Below are positions 38,024 through 47,785 of a stretch of 64,000 bases of DNA, in pieces. Below the pieces are notes generated by a model that made no database searches, was not told the origin of the DNA, and was given only the letters and a program-made list of their open reading frames with translations. The DNA is from Streptococcus constellatus (GTDB taxonomy: Bacteria; Bacillota; Bacilli; Lactobacillales; Streptococcaceae), in contig NZ_CABHMZ010000021.1 in NCBI RefSeq assembly GCF_902167705.1, positions 49,890-113,889 of the forward strand. Direction: 5' to 3'. The position numbers were made by a program, and so were the translations under genes. Positions within the stretch are counted from its first letter, which is position 1, and every line of letters starts with the position of its first letter.

Positions 38024-38782
38024 GTGAATTTTTTAGCAAAAATTCGGCCCTCTCAACCGTTGAAGTATCTGAAATGGTTTGATATTGTCATCGTGACAGC
38101 TTTGCTATTGGGGCGATTTATCTATCGCTCGACAGAGCTCTATCTTGCCAACTTGTCTCCGTCCACTACAGCAGCAATAGCAGATGCAACTAGTAAAACA
38201 GCAAATGACGGGGCAGCTTATGTTAGCAACCTAGAATGGCAGCTCCTTATGTTAGCTTTGACGATAGCCTACTTAGTACTTCGGCGTTTTGATTTTAAGC
38301 AGTTGCCGATTCGTCTATCGTGGTCGGTACTCTTTTGGGTTCCCTTTATCTTTGCGGTGATGGGGATTTTGGCAGACACGGTGACAACCCTTAGCGGAGA
38401 ATATAATTATTTTAATCCGCAATTATGGAAATACATTGATCTGCTAGAAATTTTCCGTAAGTTTACTGATTTGACACCGATGCTGATTCTCTATGCTTTG
38501 CTCAATGGCTTTTACGAAGAATTTTTCTTCTTGGGGCTGTTGACCTCCGTAAAAGACAAATATAAGTGGTGGGTTCTTCTGTATTCGACGCTCATTCGTG
38601 TTTCTTTCCATACCTATCAGGGAATGCTCTGGGCGCTGACGATTGGTGTTGGTTTTGGACTTCTCTATTATTTCCTTTACAAATACAAGGTTAAAAATCT
38701 CTTGCCTTTCTTCCTCGTACATGCTCTTGCAGATATGTATGGATCAAGTCTAATGTATGTTTTGATCAGTTGGAGAAAATAA
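38024..38782 (+). CDS. CPBP family intramembrane metalloprotease
   Basis: An integral membrane protein with about seven hydrophobic segments. The CAAX/CPBP motifs are present: glutamate pair in GFYEEFFFLG (near residue 164), histidine in RVSFHTYQG and histidine in FFLVHALADM. In lactic acid bacteria such proteins are linked to bacteriocin self-immunity or protein sorting, but no bacteriocin gene is nearby. It starts at GTG after GAAAGGAA, with a 120-base AT-rich region before it that holds its promoter. Confidence 0.87.
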   Translation: MNFLAKIRPSQPLKYLKWFDIVIVTALLLGRFIYRSTELYLANLSPSTTAAIADATSKTANDGAAYVSNLEWQLLMLALTIAYLVLRRFDFKQLPIRLSWSVLFWVPFIFAVMGILADTVTTLSGEYNYFNPQLWKYIDLLEIFRKFTDLTPMLILYALLNGFYEEFFFLGLLTSVKDKYKWWVLLYSTLIRVSFHTYQGMLWALTIGVGFGLLYYFLYKYKVKNLLPFFLVHALADMYGSSLMYVLISWRK

Positions 38783-38854
38783 AATCATAAAGCAAAATCA
38801 TGATTCCAAAAGAACCGCGATTATCTCACTTCTTGTACTAGCATGAACTTGTGA

Positions 38855-38896
38855 ACTAATAAAGGTCGAGAACGTTTGTCTCGACCTTTATTAGTT
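38855..38896. terminator. Bidirectional terminator between the CPBP gene and murE
   Basis: AACTAATAAAGGTCGAGA pairs perfectly with its complement at 38879-38896 around a seven-base loop, with T runs on both strands. It ends two convergent genes. Confidence 0.95.
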
Positions 38897-38897
38897 T

Positions 38898-40343
38898 TTA
38901 TAAATATTTTTCAGCTATGGCATAATCACCTAGATAGTCAGCTTTTTTACCATTTATAATTTGGTAGCAATCAGCGCCTTTGCCTGCTAGAATGACAGCA
39001 TCGCCTTCTTTACTAGTTAAGCCAAGGGCTTTTTTAATAGCTTCTTCGCGCTCAGCAATCATGTCAACATCAAAGGACATGTAAGAAGCAATTTCTTTTG
39101 CAATGGCAATTGGATCTTCGTAATTTGGATCATCTGCGGTTAAAATCACCGTTAGTTCAGGATGTTGATTCAGCAAGAGGCCAAAGTCCTTGCGGCGACT
39201 TTCGCCTTTATTTCCAGTTGCACCAAGTACCAAAACAATCCTACCTTTTTGATGTTCTTGAACGACAGATAGGAGATTGGCGAGGCTGACACCATTGTGT
39301 GCGTAGTCTACAAACACTTTGGCACCATTTTTTTGAGTCAGCACTTCCATACGTCCAGGTACGCGTGTGCTTGCAATTCCCTTCTTGATGTCCGCAATGG
39401 AAGCACCCAAGCGGAGACAAGCAAGTCCAGCGGCAAGCGCATTTTCTTGGTTGAAACGGCCGATTAGCTGAATGTCAAATTTTTCTGTTAGGATTCCGCT
39501 TGTTTCAAAAGAGAAGGCTTGTGAGTGATGAATTTGATTGTCTGAATGCTGTCCGTAGAAATCATGTTCCATAGAAGCGACTTGCTCAGCCAAAACTTCA
39601 AAATAATCCATTTCGCTATTAACGACAACAGCTCGGCTATTTTCCATGAGAAGCCGTTTATGATAAAAATAGTCTTCAAATGTCGGGTGTTCAATTGGTC
39701 CGATGTGATCAGGACTAATATTGAGAAAAACGCCAACATCAAAGGTTAAACCGTAAACCCGCTTTTTCAGGTAAGCCTGACTGGAAACTTCCATGATGAG
39801 ATGAGTTCGCCCATTCTCAACAGCTGTCGCCATCATTTTGAACAAATCCAAGCTTTCCGGTGTTGTCAAAGTAGATTTGAAGAAATGTTTTCCATCAAGC
39901 GTCGTGTTCATGGTAGACAAGAGAGCTGGCTTGTGACTTTGCTGGAGGATATGATAGGCAAAATAAGCAGACGTTGTCTTTCCTTTGGTTCCTGTAAATG
40001 CGAGCAGTTTGAGTTTATCTTGTGGATTTCCATAAAATTCCATGGCAAGAAGGCTCATGGCTTGCTTTACGTCATTGACTAGAATCACTGGGATAGTGAC
40101 TTCAAAATCCGTCTCACTGACATAGAACTGTAAGCCTGATTCAACAGCTTTTTCCAAAAATTCTTTTTTAAAATTGTCACCTTTGACAAAGAAAAGAGTT
40201 GAAGCAGTAACTTCGCGACTGTCGTAGCTGATATCATCAAATGTGAAATCAGTGGCTTTATAATGGAAATGTCCTTGGTCAATAATTTCACGGAAATTGT
40301 GATCGTTTTTTAAAATGTTTAATGCGTTTTCAATTGTTATCAT
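38898..40343 (-). CDS. murE: UDP-MurNAc-L-Ala-D-Glu--L-lysine ligase
   Basis: Adds the third residue of the peptidoglycan stem peptide. The ATP loop is [14 protein letters not shown] near residues 115-128. The specificity motif reads DDPNYEDP, the lysine form, where diaminopimelate enzymes have DNPR. So the wall is lysine type, as in streptococci. At 481 residues it is standard. It is divergent from a MurJ-type flippase gene 85 bases away, so two steps of wall synthesis share a control region. Confidence 0.95.
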   Translation of the reverse strand: MITIENALNILKNDHNFREIIDQGHFHYKATDFTFDDISYDSREVTASTLFFVKGDNFKKEFLEKAVESGLQFYVSETDFEVTIPVILVNDVKQAMSLLAMEFYGNPQDKLKLLAFTGTKGKTTSAYFAYHILQQSHKPALLSTMNTTLDGKHFFKSTLTTPESLDLFKMMATAVENGRTHLIMEVSSQAYLKKRVYGLTFDVGVFLNISPDHIGPIEHPTFEDYFYHKRLLMENSRAVVVNSEMDYFEVLAEQVASMEHDFYGQHSDNQIHHSQAFSFETSGILTEKFDIQLIGRFNQENALAAGLACLRLGASIADIKKGIASTRVPGRMEVLTQKNGAKVFVDYAHNGVSLANLLSVVQEHQKGRIVLVLGATGNKGESRRKDFGLLLNQHPELTVILTADDPNYEDPIAIAKEIASYMSFDVDMIAEREEAIKKALGLTSKEGDAVILAGKGADCYQIINGKKADYLGDYAIAEKYL

Positions 40344-40428
40344 ATTTCTATTGTAAACTTAATGGCGAGGTTTTACAAGCGGAAAGGAAAAGTTTATAAT
40401 AAGATGAGACTATTTTTAGAGGTTATGT

Positions 40429-42057
40429 ATGGACCAACAAACAACAAATCAACAAAAGCAAATGCTTTTAGGGACAGCTTGGCTAACAGCTAGTAACTTT
40501 ATCAGCCGTTTTTTAGGGGCAATTTATATTATTCCTTGGTATATCTGGATGGGGAAACATGGTGCAGAGGCCAATGGCTTGTTTACCATGGGCTACAATA
40601 TTTATGCCTGGTTTCTTCTGATTTCCACAGCAGGTGTACCTGTCGCAGTCGCTAAGCAAGTCGCCAAGTACAATACGATTGATCAAAAAGACCATAGTTT
40701 TACTCTCATTCGTGAATTTTTGAAATTCATGCTCTTGCTGGGAGTCGTTTTTGCAGTGATTATGTATCTCTTATCACCGTTCTTTGCGCGTGTATCAGGT
40801 GTCGGAAAAGAACTGATTCCAGTTATGCAGAGTTTGTCATGGGCTGTGCTGGTCTTTCCAGCTATGAGCGTTATCCGTGGCTTTTTCCAAGGGTTTAACA
40901 ATTTGAAACCATATGCAATCAGTCAGATTGCTGAGCAGGTGATTCGTGTGATTTGGATGTTGCTTGCAACATTCTTCATTATGAAATTGGGCTCTAAAGA
41001 CTATGTTGCGGCAGTTACACAATCAACATTTGCTGCATTTATCGGAATGTTTGCCAGTATGGCGGTTTTGGTTTATTTTCTTTGGAAAACCAATCTCTTG
41101 TCGTCTATCTTGCATAAACCGACTAATAGCGCTAATATCAACAGTCGTGCTCTTTTGGTTGATACAATTCGTGAAGCTATTCCATTTATCATCACGGGTT
41201 CGGCTATTCAGCTTTTCCAAATCATTGACCAGATGACTTTCATCAACTCTATGAAGTGGTTTACCAATTATAGTAATTCACAGCTGGTGGTCATGTTTAG
41301 CTATTTCTCAGCCAACCCCAATAAAATTACCATGATTTTGATTGCGGTAGCAACTTCTATCGGTGGTGTTGGGATTCCACTATTGACAGAAAACTATGTC
41401 AAAGGCGATTTGAAATCGGCGGCACGACTTGTTCAAGATAACCTTAGTATGTTGCTGCTGTTTCTTTTACCAGCAACGATTGGCTCTGTCTTAGTGGCGC
41501 GGCCATTATACACGATTTTCTATGGGCGACCAGATAGTTTAGCTTTAGGTTTGTTCATTTTTGCTATGTTACAGACAATTATTCTTGGGATTTATACTGT
41601 CCTGTCTCCAATGATTCAAGCGCTTTTCCAAAATCGTAAAGCGATTATCTATTTTGGCTATGGAGTTCTTGTTAAGCTCATTTTGCAAATTCCATTTATT
41701 TATCTGTTCAGAGCTTACGGACCGCTTCTGGCAACGACAATCGGACTCATCGTTCCAATCATCCTGATGTACCAACACATTCGCCAAGTGACAGGACTCA
41801 ATCAAAAAATTCTTTTGAAACGGAGTTTATTGATAGGAATCTTAACGGCGGTTATGGCTCTTTTGATTGCCATTGTGGAAGTCGTACTTGGATTTGTTTT
41901 TCATCCAAGTGGACGCATTTCTAGTATGCTTTATTTAGCTATTATTGGTGGCTTGGGGATTGCCATTTATGGAGCAATGGCTTTGCGAGTTCGCTTGCTA
42001 GACCGATTTATTGGTGAGAAAGCCCAAACCTTGCGTCAAAAATTTCATATTCATTAA
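40429..42057 (+). CDS. murJ: MurJ/YtgP-type lipid II flippase
   Basis: A MOP-superfamily exporter with about 14 membrane segments over 542 residues. It resembles Bacillus/streptococcal YtgP-type flippases: LGTAWLTASNFISRFLGAIYIIPW at the start, STAGVPVAVAKQVAKYNT, and SVIRGFFQGFNNLKP. It should move lipid II across the membrane, in keeping with murE as its divergent neighbour. A polysaccharide-unit exporter is the alternative, but no capsule genes are nearby. It ends in a short terminator (AAAAGGCTGCAAGGCTTTTT). Confidence 0.87.
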   Translation: MDQQTTNQQKQMLLGTAWLTASNFISRFLGAIYIIPWYIWMGKHGAEANGLFTMGYNIYAWFLLISTAGVPVAVAKQVAKYNTIDQKDHSFTLIREFLKFMLLLGVVFAVIMYLLSPFFARVSGVGKELIPVMQSLSWAVLVFPAMSVIRGFFQGFNNLKPYAISQIAEQVIRVIWMLLATFFIMKLGSKDYVAAVTQSTFAAFIGMFASMAVLVYFLWKTNLLSSILHKPTNSANINSRALLVDTIREAIPFIITGSAIQLFQIIDQMTFINSMKWFTNYSNSQLVVMFSYFSANPNKITMILIAVATSIGGVGIPLLTENYVKGDLKSAARLVQDNLSMLLLFLLPATIGSVLVARPLYTIFYGRPDSLALGLFIFAMLQTIILGIYTVLSPMIQALFQNRKAIIYFGYGVLVKLILQIPFIYLFRAYGPLLATTIGLIVPIILMYQHIRQVTGLNQKILLKRSLLIGILTAVMALLIAIVEVVLGFVFHPSGRISSMLYLAIIGGLGIAIYGAMALRVRLLDRFIGEKAQTLRQKFHIH

Positions 42058-42160
42058 AAGGCTGCAAGGCTTTTTAATGTTGTAGAAAATTTATAAAAAT
42101 TAAGCTATAATGAAAATAGCTATTCTTGCAATCAAGTTCTATAATCTTTTGAATAGTCAG

Positions 42161-42177
42161 TATAGTTTAAAACTATA
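42161..42177. promoter_or_regulatory. MET-box upstream of metB
   Basis: TATAGTTTAAAACTATA is a perfect 17-base palindrome identical in form to the streptococcal MET-box bound by the LysR-type regulator MtaR/MetR. It lies about 45 bases before an extended -10 (TGTTACAAT, 42220-42227), a normal activator position. Confidence 0.85.
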
Positions 42178-42285
42178 TCTAGCTCTTGAAAAGAACAAAA
42201 CACAGTATTTTCGTAAGATGTTACAATAGAGTCACTTAGAATAATAAAGGTTGATTGATTCTATTTCGATCTTATGGAGGTTATT

Positions 42286-43380
42286 ATGGATAAAAAATTA
42301 CAATTAGATACTCTTTTAGCTCATGCTGGTATTAAAACAGATGAAGCAACAGGTGCATTGACAACTCCTTTGCATTTTTCAACGACCTATCAGCATCCAG
42401 AATTTGGAAAATCTACAGGTTATGACTATACGCGCACGAAAAACCCAACGCGAAGTAGCTTGGAAAAAACCTTAGCTGCTATTGAAAGTGCGGATTATGC
42501 ATTAGCCACTAGCTCAGGAATGAGCGCCATTGTTTTGGCCTTTAGTGTTTTTCCAGTTGGAAGCAAGATTCTAGCGGTTCGTGACCTTTATGGCGGCTCT
42601 TTTCGCTGGTTTCATCAAGTAGAGCAAGAAGGTCGCTTTCACTTTACATATGCAAATACGGAAGAAGAATTGCTTGCGGCTTTAACAGAGGATATAGATG
42701 TAGTGTATCTGGAAACCCCGACCAATCCGTTAATGCTTGAGTTTGATATTGCGGCTATTGCAGAAAAAGCTCATGCAAAAGGTGCAAAGGTTATTGTAGA
42801 TAATACGTTTTATACTCCAATCTATCAGCGACCATTGGAAAATGGTGCTGACCTCGTTCTTCATTCAGCGACCAAGTATTTAGGTGGGCACAACGACGTC
42901 TTAGCAGGAGCCGTTATGACGAGTGACAAAGAGCTTTATGAGGATCTATTCTACAATCTCAATACGACAGGAGCTGTTTTGTCTCCATTTGATAGTTATC
43001 TCTTGCTTCGAGGTTTGAAAACCTTGTCTTTGCGTATGGAGCGTTCAACAAAAAATGCGCAAGCTGTAGCAGCTTTTTTGAAAGATTCGCCAGCAGTAAA
43101 AGAGGTTCTCTATCCAGGAAAGGGTGGCATGGTTTCCTTTAAAGTAAAGGATGAAGCAGTTATTCCACAGCTGCTAAATACGCTAAAAGTTTTTACCTTT
43201 GCAGAAAGCTTGGGCGGTGTAGAAAGCTTGATTACTTATCCTGGGACACAAACACACGCAGATATTCCAGCTGACGTGCGGAAATCCTATGGTTTAACGG
43301 ATGACTTATTGCGATTGTCCATTGGTATTGAGGATAGCCAAGATTTGATAACAGATTTAAAATTTGCTTTGGAGGTATAA
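42286..43380 (+). CDS. metB: Cystathionine gamma-synthase
   Basis: A PLP enzyme of the Cys/Met family that joins an activated homoserine to cysteine. The PLP lysine lies in LVLHSATKYLGGHNDVLAG near residues 195-213, with YDYTRTKNPTR and ATSSGMSAI before it. The frame opens four codons earlier, but the ATG at 42286 follows TATGGAGG. At 364 residues it is a little short, as in streptococcal MetB. Cystathionine beta-lyase cannot be excluded by sequence alone, but the next gene supplies a PatB-type lyase, which fits MetB here. Confidence 0.87.
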   Translation: MDKKLQLDTLLAHAGIKTDEATGALTTPLHFSTTYQHPEFGKSTGYDYTRTKNPTRSSLEKTLAAIESADYALATSSGMSAIVLAFSVFPVGSKILAVRDLYGGSFRWFHQVEQEGRFHFTYANTEEELLAALTEDIDVVYLETPTNPLMLEFDIAAIAEKAHAKGAKVIVDNTFYTPIYQRPLENGADLVLHSATKYLGGHNDVLAGAVMTSDKELYEDLFYNLNTTGAVLSPFDSYLLLRGLKTLSLRMERSTKNAQAVAAFLKDSPAVKEVLYPGKGGMVSFKVKDEAVIPQLLNTLKVFTFAESLGGVESLITYPGTQTHADIPADVRKSYGLTDDLLRLSIGIEDSQDLITDLKFALEV

Positions 43381-43381
43381 T

Positions 43382-44548
43382 ATGAGCAAATACAATTTTC
43401 AAACAGCACCGAATCGCTTATCTCACCACACTTATAAGTGGAAAGAGACAGAGACAAATCCTCAATTGCTGCCAGCATGGATTGCAGATATGGACTTTGA
43501 GGTCATGCTGGAAGTGAAAAATGCGATTCATGACTATGCAGAGCAGTTGGTTTATGGCTATACTTATGCGAGTGATGAGCTGCTCCAAGCGGTGCTGGAT
43601 TGGGAAAAGAGCGAACATCAATATTCGTTTGATAAGGAAGATATTGTTTTTGTAGAGGGTGTTGTGCCAGCTATTTCCCTTGCGATTCAAGCCTTTACCA
43701 AAGAAGGGGAAGCTGTTCTAATCAATTCTCCTGTCTATCCCCCCTTTGCTCGTAGCGTTCGCTTAAACAATCGAAAATTAGTATCCAATTCTCTCAAAGA
43801 AGAAAATGGTCTATTTCAAATTGACTTTGAGCAGTTGGAAAAAGAGATTGTCGAAAACAATGTGAAATTGTATCTTCTTTGCAATCCGCACAACCCAGGA
43901 GGACGCGTCTGGGAAAAAGAAGTTTTAGAAAAAATAGGTCGTCTCTGCCAAAAGTATCATGTTATTTTGGTCTCAGATGAAATTCATCAAGACTTGACCT
44001 TGTTTGGTCACCAACACCTTTCTTTTAACACGGTTTCATCAGATTTTAAAGAATTTGCTATTATACTGTCCAGTGCTACTAAGACTTTTAATATTGCAGG
44101 TACCAAAAATTCCTATGCCATTATTGAAAATCCTTCATTACGTGCGCAGTTTAAACGTCAGCAGCTTGCCAATAACCACCATGAAGTTTCAAGTTTAGGT
44201 TACATTGCGACAGAAACGGCTTATCGCTATGGCAAACCTTGGTTGGTAGCATTGAAAGCCGTTTTAGAGGAAAATATTCAATTTGCGGTGGATTATTTTG
44301 CCAAAGAAGCTCCGCGTTTAAAAGTGATGAAGCCACAAGGAACGTATTTGATATGGCTTGATTTCAGTGACTATGGTTTGACAGATGATGAACTCTTTAC
44401 TTTACTGCATGACCAAGCAAAAGTCATTCTCAATCGAGGAAGCGATTATGGAAGTGAGGGCGAACTTCATGCAAGGCTGAATATTGCAGCTCCTAAGACC
44501 TTAGTAGAAGAGATTTGCAAGAGAATCGTGCGTTGTTTGCCGCAATAA
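43382..44548 (+). CDS. MalY/PatB-type cystathionine beta-lyase
   Basis: An aminotransferase-fold PLP enzyme that splits cystathionine to homocysteine. It shows LLPAWIADMDFEV at the start, the substrate region CNPHNPGGRVWEKEVL, SDEIHQDL, and the PLP lysine in LSSATKTFNIAGTKNSY near residue 233. The ATG at 43382, one base after the metB stop, follows GGAGG. At 388 residues it is standard. With metB it forms a two-gene transsulfuration unit giving homocysteine for methionine, under the MET-box. Confidence 0.9.
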   Translation: MSKYNFQTAPNRLSHHTYKWKETETNPQLLPAWIADMDFEVMLEVKNAIHDYAEQLVYGYTYASDELLQAVLDWEKSEHQYSFDKEDIVFVEGVVPAISLAIQAFTKEGEAVLINSPVYPPFARSVRLNNRKLVSNSLKEENGLFQIDFEQLEKEIVENNVKLYLLCNPHNPGGRVWEKEVLEKIGRLCQKYHVILVSDEIHQDLTLFGHQHLSFNTVSSDFKEFAIILSSATKTFNIAGTKNSYAIIENPSLRAQFKRQQLANNHHEVSSLGYIATETAYRYGKPWLVALKAVLEENIQFAVDYFAKEAPRLKVMKPQGTYLIWLDFSDYGLTDDELFTLLHDQAKVILNRGSDYGSEGELHARLNIAAPKTLVEEICKRIVRCLPQ

Positions 44549-44584
44549 GAATGAAAAGAAATTTTCAGAAACAACCATTTTGGG

Positions 44585-44819
44585 TTGACAATCATTCTTA
44601 AGTGGAGTATAGTTAGTATGAAAAATCGGTAGGTGAGGCTACCATAGGGATACGGATGACTACCGCAAAGTAGTGGAGACACTACGCGTTGGTTAGCAGT
44701 TGAGATCGCTAAGGTTTCGACTAATGTCATTTCACCGCCCTACGGAGTTAAAGCTTGAACGGTAACACAAGACATACAGTCCTGCCATGTTTTTTCATGG
44801 TAGGATTTTATTGTTTTTT
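44585..44819 (+). promoter_or_regulatory. Promoter and M-box (ykoK) Mg2+ riboswitch of mgtA
   Basis: TTGACA (44585), 17 bases, TATAGT (44608) start a leader carrying the M-box core: GGTAGGTGAGGCTACCATAG, then GGGATACGGATGACTACCGC, and the far segment CCCTACGGAGTTAAAGCTTG. It ends in a strong terminator, TCCTGCCATG / CATGGTAGGA (44780-44805), with a T-rich tail. High Mg2+ should fold the aptamer and favour termination. It is one of the clearest riboswitches in the window and sits before an Mg2+ ATPase. Confidence 0.93.
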
Positions 44820-44864
44820 AGCTGATTTTTTAAAAGGAAAATGCAAGGGAAAGGAGTGAGGAAT

Positions 44865-44960
44865 ATGCCAAATGATGATCACCCGAGTCAACAGAAAATC
44901 AGTCGATTACCATACGTGAGCTTTCCTCATGCTCCCTTTGGAATCGACTCTAGCAAATGA
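44865..44960 (+). CDS. 31-codon leader ORF between M-box and mgtA
   Basis: An ORF starting MPNDDHPSQQ and ending FGIDSSK, with five prolines in 31 residues and two aspartates at positions 4-5. Its ribosome site AAAGGAGTGAGG is as good as any in the window. It lies after the M-box terminator and 73 bases before mgtA, so it is read only when the riboswitch permits. AGTCGATT (44901) and AATCGACT (44942) pair across it, with CGTGAG / CTCATG inside, so ribosome position could change RNA folding. An acidic and proline-rich start resembles the enterobacterial MgtL leader peptide, but no homology is claimed. Confidence 0.6.
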   Translation: MPNDDHPSQQKISRLPYVSFPHAPFGIDSSK

Positions 44961-45033
44961 ATGACATCTGAGCAAAAAGACTGTGTACAGTTATTTTGTT
45001 GCTTGGATGTGTCTTAGATAGAGGAGAAAATCA

Positions 45034-47688
45034 GTGAAAACAGCAAAAGAAAGATTAACAGATGCTCTTCGCATGTCTGTACTGGATACGATGACTTTTT
45101 TCAACACTTCCAGAGCAGGACTGACAGAAGAGCAAGTTGAAGAAAATCGCGACTTATATGGCGAAAATGAATTGACAAAAGGGCAAGAAGATTCAATTTT
45201 TAAAAAGATTTATGAGTCTATTATCAATCCTTTTACCGTTATTCTCTTACTTATTGCATTGGTATCCTTGGTGACCAATGTTTGGCTGGCAAAGCCAGGG
45301 CAAGAAGATCCGACGACATTTATCATCATCGTTGTTCTTGTTTTGTTGTCTGGCAGTATTCGCTTTGTGCAAGAATTGCGGAGCGACAAAGCAGCCAGCA
45401 ATCTTTCACGTATGATTGTCAATACAGTGACAGTTGTTCGTGAGGGAAAAGAACAAGAAATTCCAATTACAGAATTAGTGGTGGGAGACATTATTCGCTT
45501 GAGTGCAGGAGATATGCTACCAGCAGATGTGCTAATTTTGGATTCACGCGACTTCTTTGTGCAACAGTCAGGTTTGACAGGTGAAAGTGACGCTGTTGAA
45601 AAAATGGCGCTGGATAAATGTGAGACAAAAGAAGCAGATAGCTTGCTTGAGTCTGAAGCACTTGCTTTTATGGGAACCAATGTGATTTCTGGTCGTGCCA
45701 GCGCACTTGTACTTGTTGTCGGGGACGATACCAAGATGGGCGCCATTGAGCAAACGCTTAATACGTATGACGAACCAACTTCATTTGAGCGGGAAATGAA
45801 CAGTATTTCGTGGCTGCTCATTCGTCTCATGCTGGTACTTGTGCCCGTTGTCTTTTTCATCAATGGTCTGACAGACGGGGATTGGCTCGAAGCTGGGGTG
45901 TTTGCATTAAGTGTCGGTGTTGGTTTGACACCAGAAATGCTGCCGATGGTCATTACTGCAAGCTTGGCTAAGGGTTCGATTCTTATGGCAAAAGAAAAAG
46001 TTGTCATCAAGAAACTCAATGCCATTCAAGATTTGGGAGCGATTGATATTCTTTGCACGGATAAAACAGGGACATTGACGCAAGATGAAATCGTCTTGGA
46101 ATATCCGCTGGATATTCATGGAGAGCTTGATTTAGCCGTTCTTCGCAGGGCGTATCTCAATTCGTATTACCAAACAGGGCTAAAGAACCTGATGGATCGT
46201 GCTATTATCAATCGGACAGAAAAAGAAGCAGAAAAGCACGAAATTGTTCGTAATTTAGACCAAACTTTTAAGAAGATTGATGAATTGCCTTTTGACTTTG
46301 AGCGCCGTCGTATGAGTGTGCTGGTGCGAGATGATGAAAATGTCGTTAGCATGGTGACAAAAGGTGCTTTGGAAGAAATGCTAGCCATTTCAAAATATGT
46401 CGAAGACAAAGGGAAAATCCTTCCTTTGACAGAGGAAATTCGTCAAGAAATTTTAACAGAAGTAGCACAGTTAAATGAGCAAGGTCTGCGCGTGCTGGGG
46501 GTTAGCTATCGCTCAGACTTAGATGCTGACTATGAATACACAGTAGAAGATGAGTCTGATATGATTTTGACGGGTTATCTTGCTTTCCTTGACCCGCCAA
46601 AACCTTCTGCAGCGCCTGCTATCAAGGCTTTAACAGAATATGGCGTAGCAACCAAAATTTTGACAGGGGACAATGAAAAAGTCACAGAAGCAGTCTGTGA
46701 AAAAGTTGGCTTAGATGCAGAACATATCCTACTTGGCTCCATGATTGAAACGATGTCGGATGACGAATTGAGCAAAGTTGTTGAAACCACAACTGTTTTT
46801 GCTAAATTATCTCCTGACCAAAAAGCGCGCATCATTTTACAGCTGAAAGCAAACGGGCACAAGGTTGGTTATATGGGAGACGGTATCAATGATGCTCCTT
46901 CTATGAAAGTGGCTGATGTAGGGATTTCAGTTGATACAGCTGTCGATATTGCCAAAGAAACAGCTGATGTTATCTTGTTAGATAAGGACTTGTTGGTGCT
47001 TGAAAAAGGCTTGGTGGAAGGTCGAAAAGTCTATGCCAACATGACCAAGTATATCAAGATGACGGTCAGTTCTAACTTCGGGAATATCTTTTCCTTGTTA
47101 ATTTCAAGTATTTTCTTACCATTTTTGCCTATGGCGCCGATTCATCTGATTGTGCTAAATTTGGTGTATGATATTTCTTGTATCGCTTTGCCGTTTGACA
47201 ATGTCGACCGTGAATTTTTACAAAAACCGCGCATTTGGAGTGCTAAATCCATTACGCGCTTCATGGCTTGGATTGGTCCGATTAGTTCGATTTTTGACTG
47301 TATGACCTTTTTGATTTTGTTTTTTATCATTGCACCGATGATGACTGGCTCTGTTTATCATCATGGGATGTCTAGCGATTTCATCACCATTTTCCAAACA
47401 GGCTGGTTTATTGAGTCCATGTGGACCCAAACGATGGTTATCTACATGTTGCGCTCACCCAAATTGCCATTTATTCAAAGCAGACCGGCTTTGTCTGTAG
47501 TCATGACGACCCTAGCAGCAGTATTCTTTGTCACCTTGTTACCCTATGGTCCTTTTGCAGCTCTTTTAAAAGTCGCTCCATTAAATGGTACCTATTTCTT
47601 ATTCTTAATCCTCATCATGGTTTTCTATATGACAAGTGTCACGTTTGTGAAGCATCTTTATATTAAGAAATACCATGAATGGTTGTAA
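45034..47688 (+). CDS. mgtA: Mg2+-importing P-type ATPase
   Basis: A P3B-type ATPase importing Mg2+. The phosphorylation motif DKTGTLTQDE starts near residue 343, TGES lies near 180, the ATP-domain KGALEEM and the hinge GDGINDAPSMK near 615. About ten membrane segments are present, with the MgtA/MgtB-type end. At 884 residues it is normal. It starts at GTG after GAGGAG. Control is by the M-box and possibly the small leader ORF just upstream. It ends in a terminator (47706-47735). Confidence 0.95.
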   Translation: MKTAKERLTDALRMSVLDTMTFFNTSRAGLTEEQVEENRDLYGENELTKGQEDSIFKKIYESIINPFTVILLLIALVSLVTNVWLAKPGQEDPTTFIIIVVLVLLSGSIRFVQELRSDKAASNLSRMIVNTVTVVREGKEQEIPITELVVGDIIRLSAGDMLPADVLILDSRDFFVQQSGLTGESDAVEKMALDKCETKEADSLLESEALAFMGTNVISGRASALVLVVGDDTKMGAIEQTLNTYDEPTSFEREMNSISWLLIRLMLVLVPVVFFINGLTDGDWLEAGVFALSVGVGLTPEMLPMVITASLAKGSILMAKEKVVIKKLNAIQDLGAIDILCTDKTGTLTQDEIVLEYPLDIHGELDLAVLRRAYLNSYYQTGLKNLMDRAIINRTEKEAEKHEIVRNLDQTFKKIDELPFDFERRRMSVLVRDDENVVSMVTKGALEEMLAISKYVEDKGKILPLTEEIRQEILTEVAQLNEQGLRVLGVSYRSDLDADYEYTVEDESDMILTGYLAFLDPPKPSAAPAIKALTEYGVATKILTGDNEKVTEAVCEKVGLDAEHILLGSMIETMSDDELSKVVETTTVFAKLSPDQKARIILQLKANGHKVGYMGDGINDAPSMKVADVGISVDTAVDIAKETADVILLDKDLLVLEKGLVEGRKVYANMTKYIKMTVSSNFGNIFSLLISSIFLPFLPMAPIHLIVLNLVYDISCIALPFDNVDREFLQKPRIWSAKSITRFMAWIGPISSIFDCMTFLILFFIIAPMMTGSVYHHGMSSDFITIFQTGWFIESMWTQTMVIYMLRSPKLPFIQSRPALSVVMTTLAAVFFVTLLPYGPFAALLKVAPLNGTYFLFLILIMVFYMTSVTFVKHLYIKKYHEWL

Positions 47689-47705
47689 GCAGTTGAGAAT
47701 CTTTG

Positions 47706-47735
47706 AAAAGGCTTGTTTGTCACGAGCTTTTTTCA
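47706..47735 (+). terminator. Terminator after mgtA
   Basis: AAAGGCT and AGCTTTTTT pair imperfectly around a short loop. The upp promoter (TATAAT near 47746) follows. Confidence 0.65.
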
Positions 47736-47785
47736 TGTTTTTTTGATATAATAAGAAGAATAAATTGAAAGAAGGAAAAACAATC

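Noticed and set aside
38024..38782. CPBP protein as part of a bacteriocin locus
   Set aside because: No double-glycine leader peptide, ABC exporter or other immunity gene adjoins it.
44901..44949. The inverted repeat within the mgtA leader ORF as an intrinsic terminator
   Set aside because: The stem has no T run after it, so it is not a Rho-independent terminator; it is kept only as a possible translation-linked fold.
45210..46025. A 271-codon minus-strand ORF inside mgtA
   Set aside because: Serine/threonine-rich shadow of the mgtA coding frame, with no initiation signals and no family signature.
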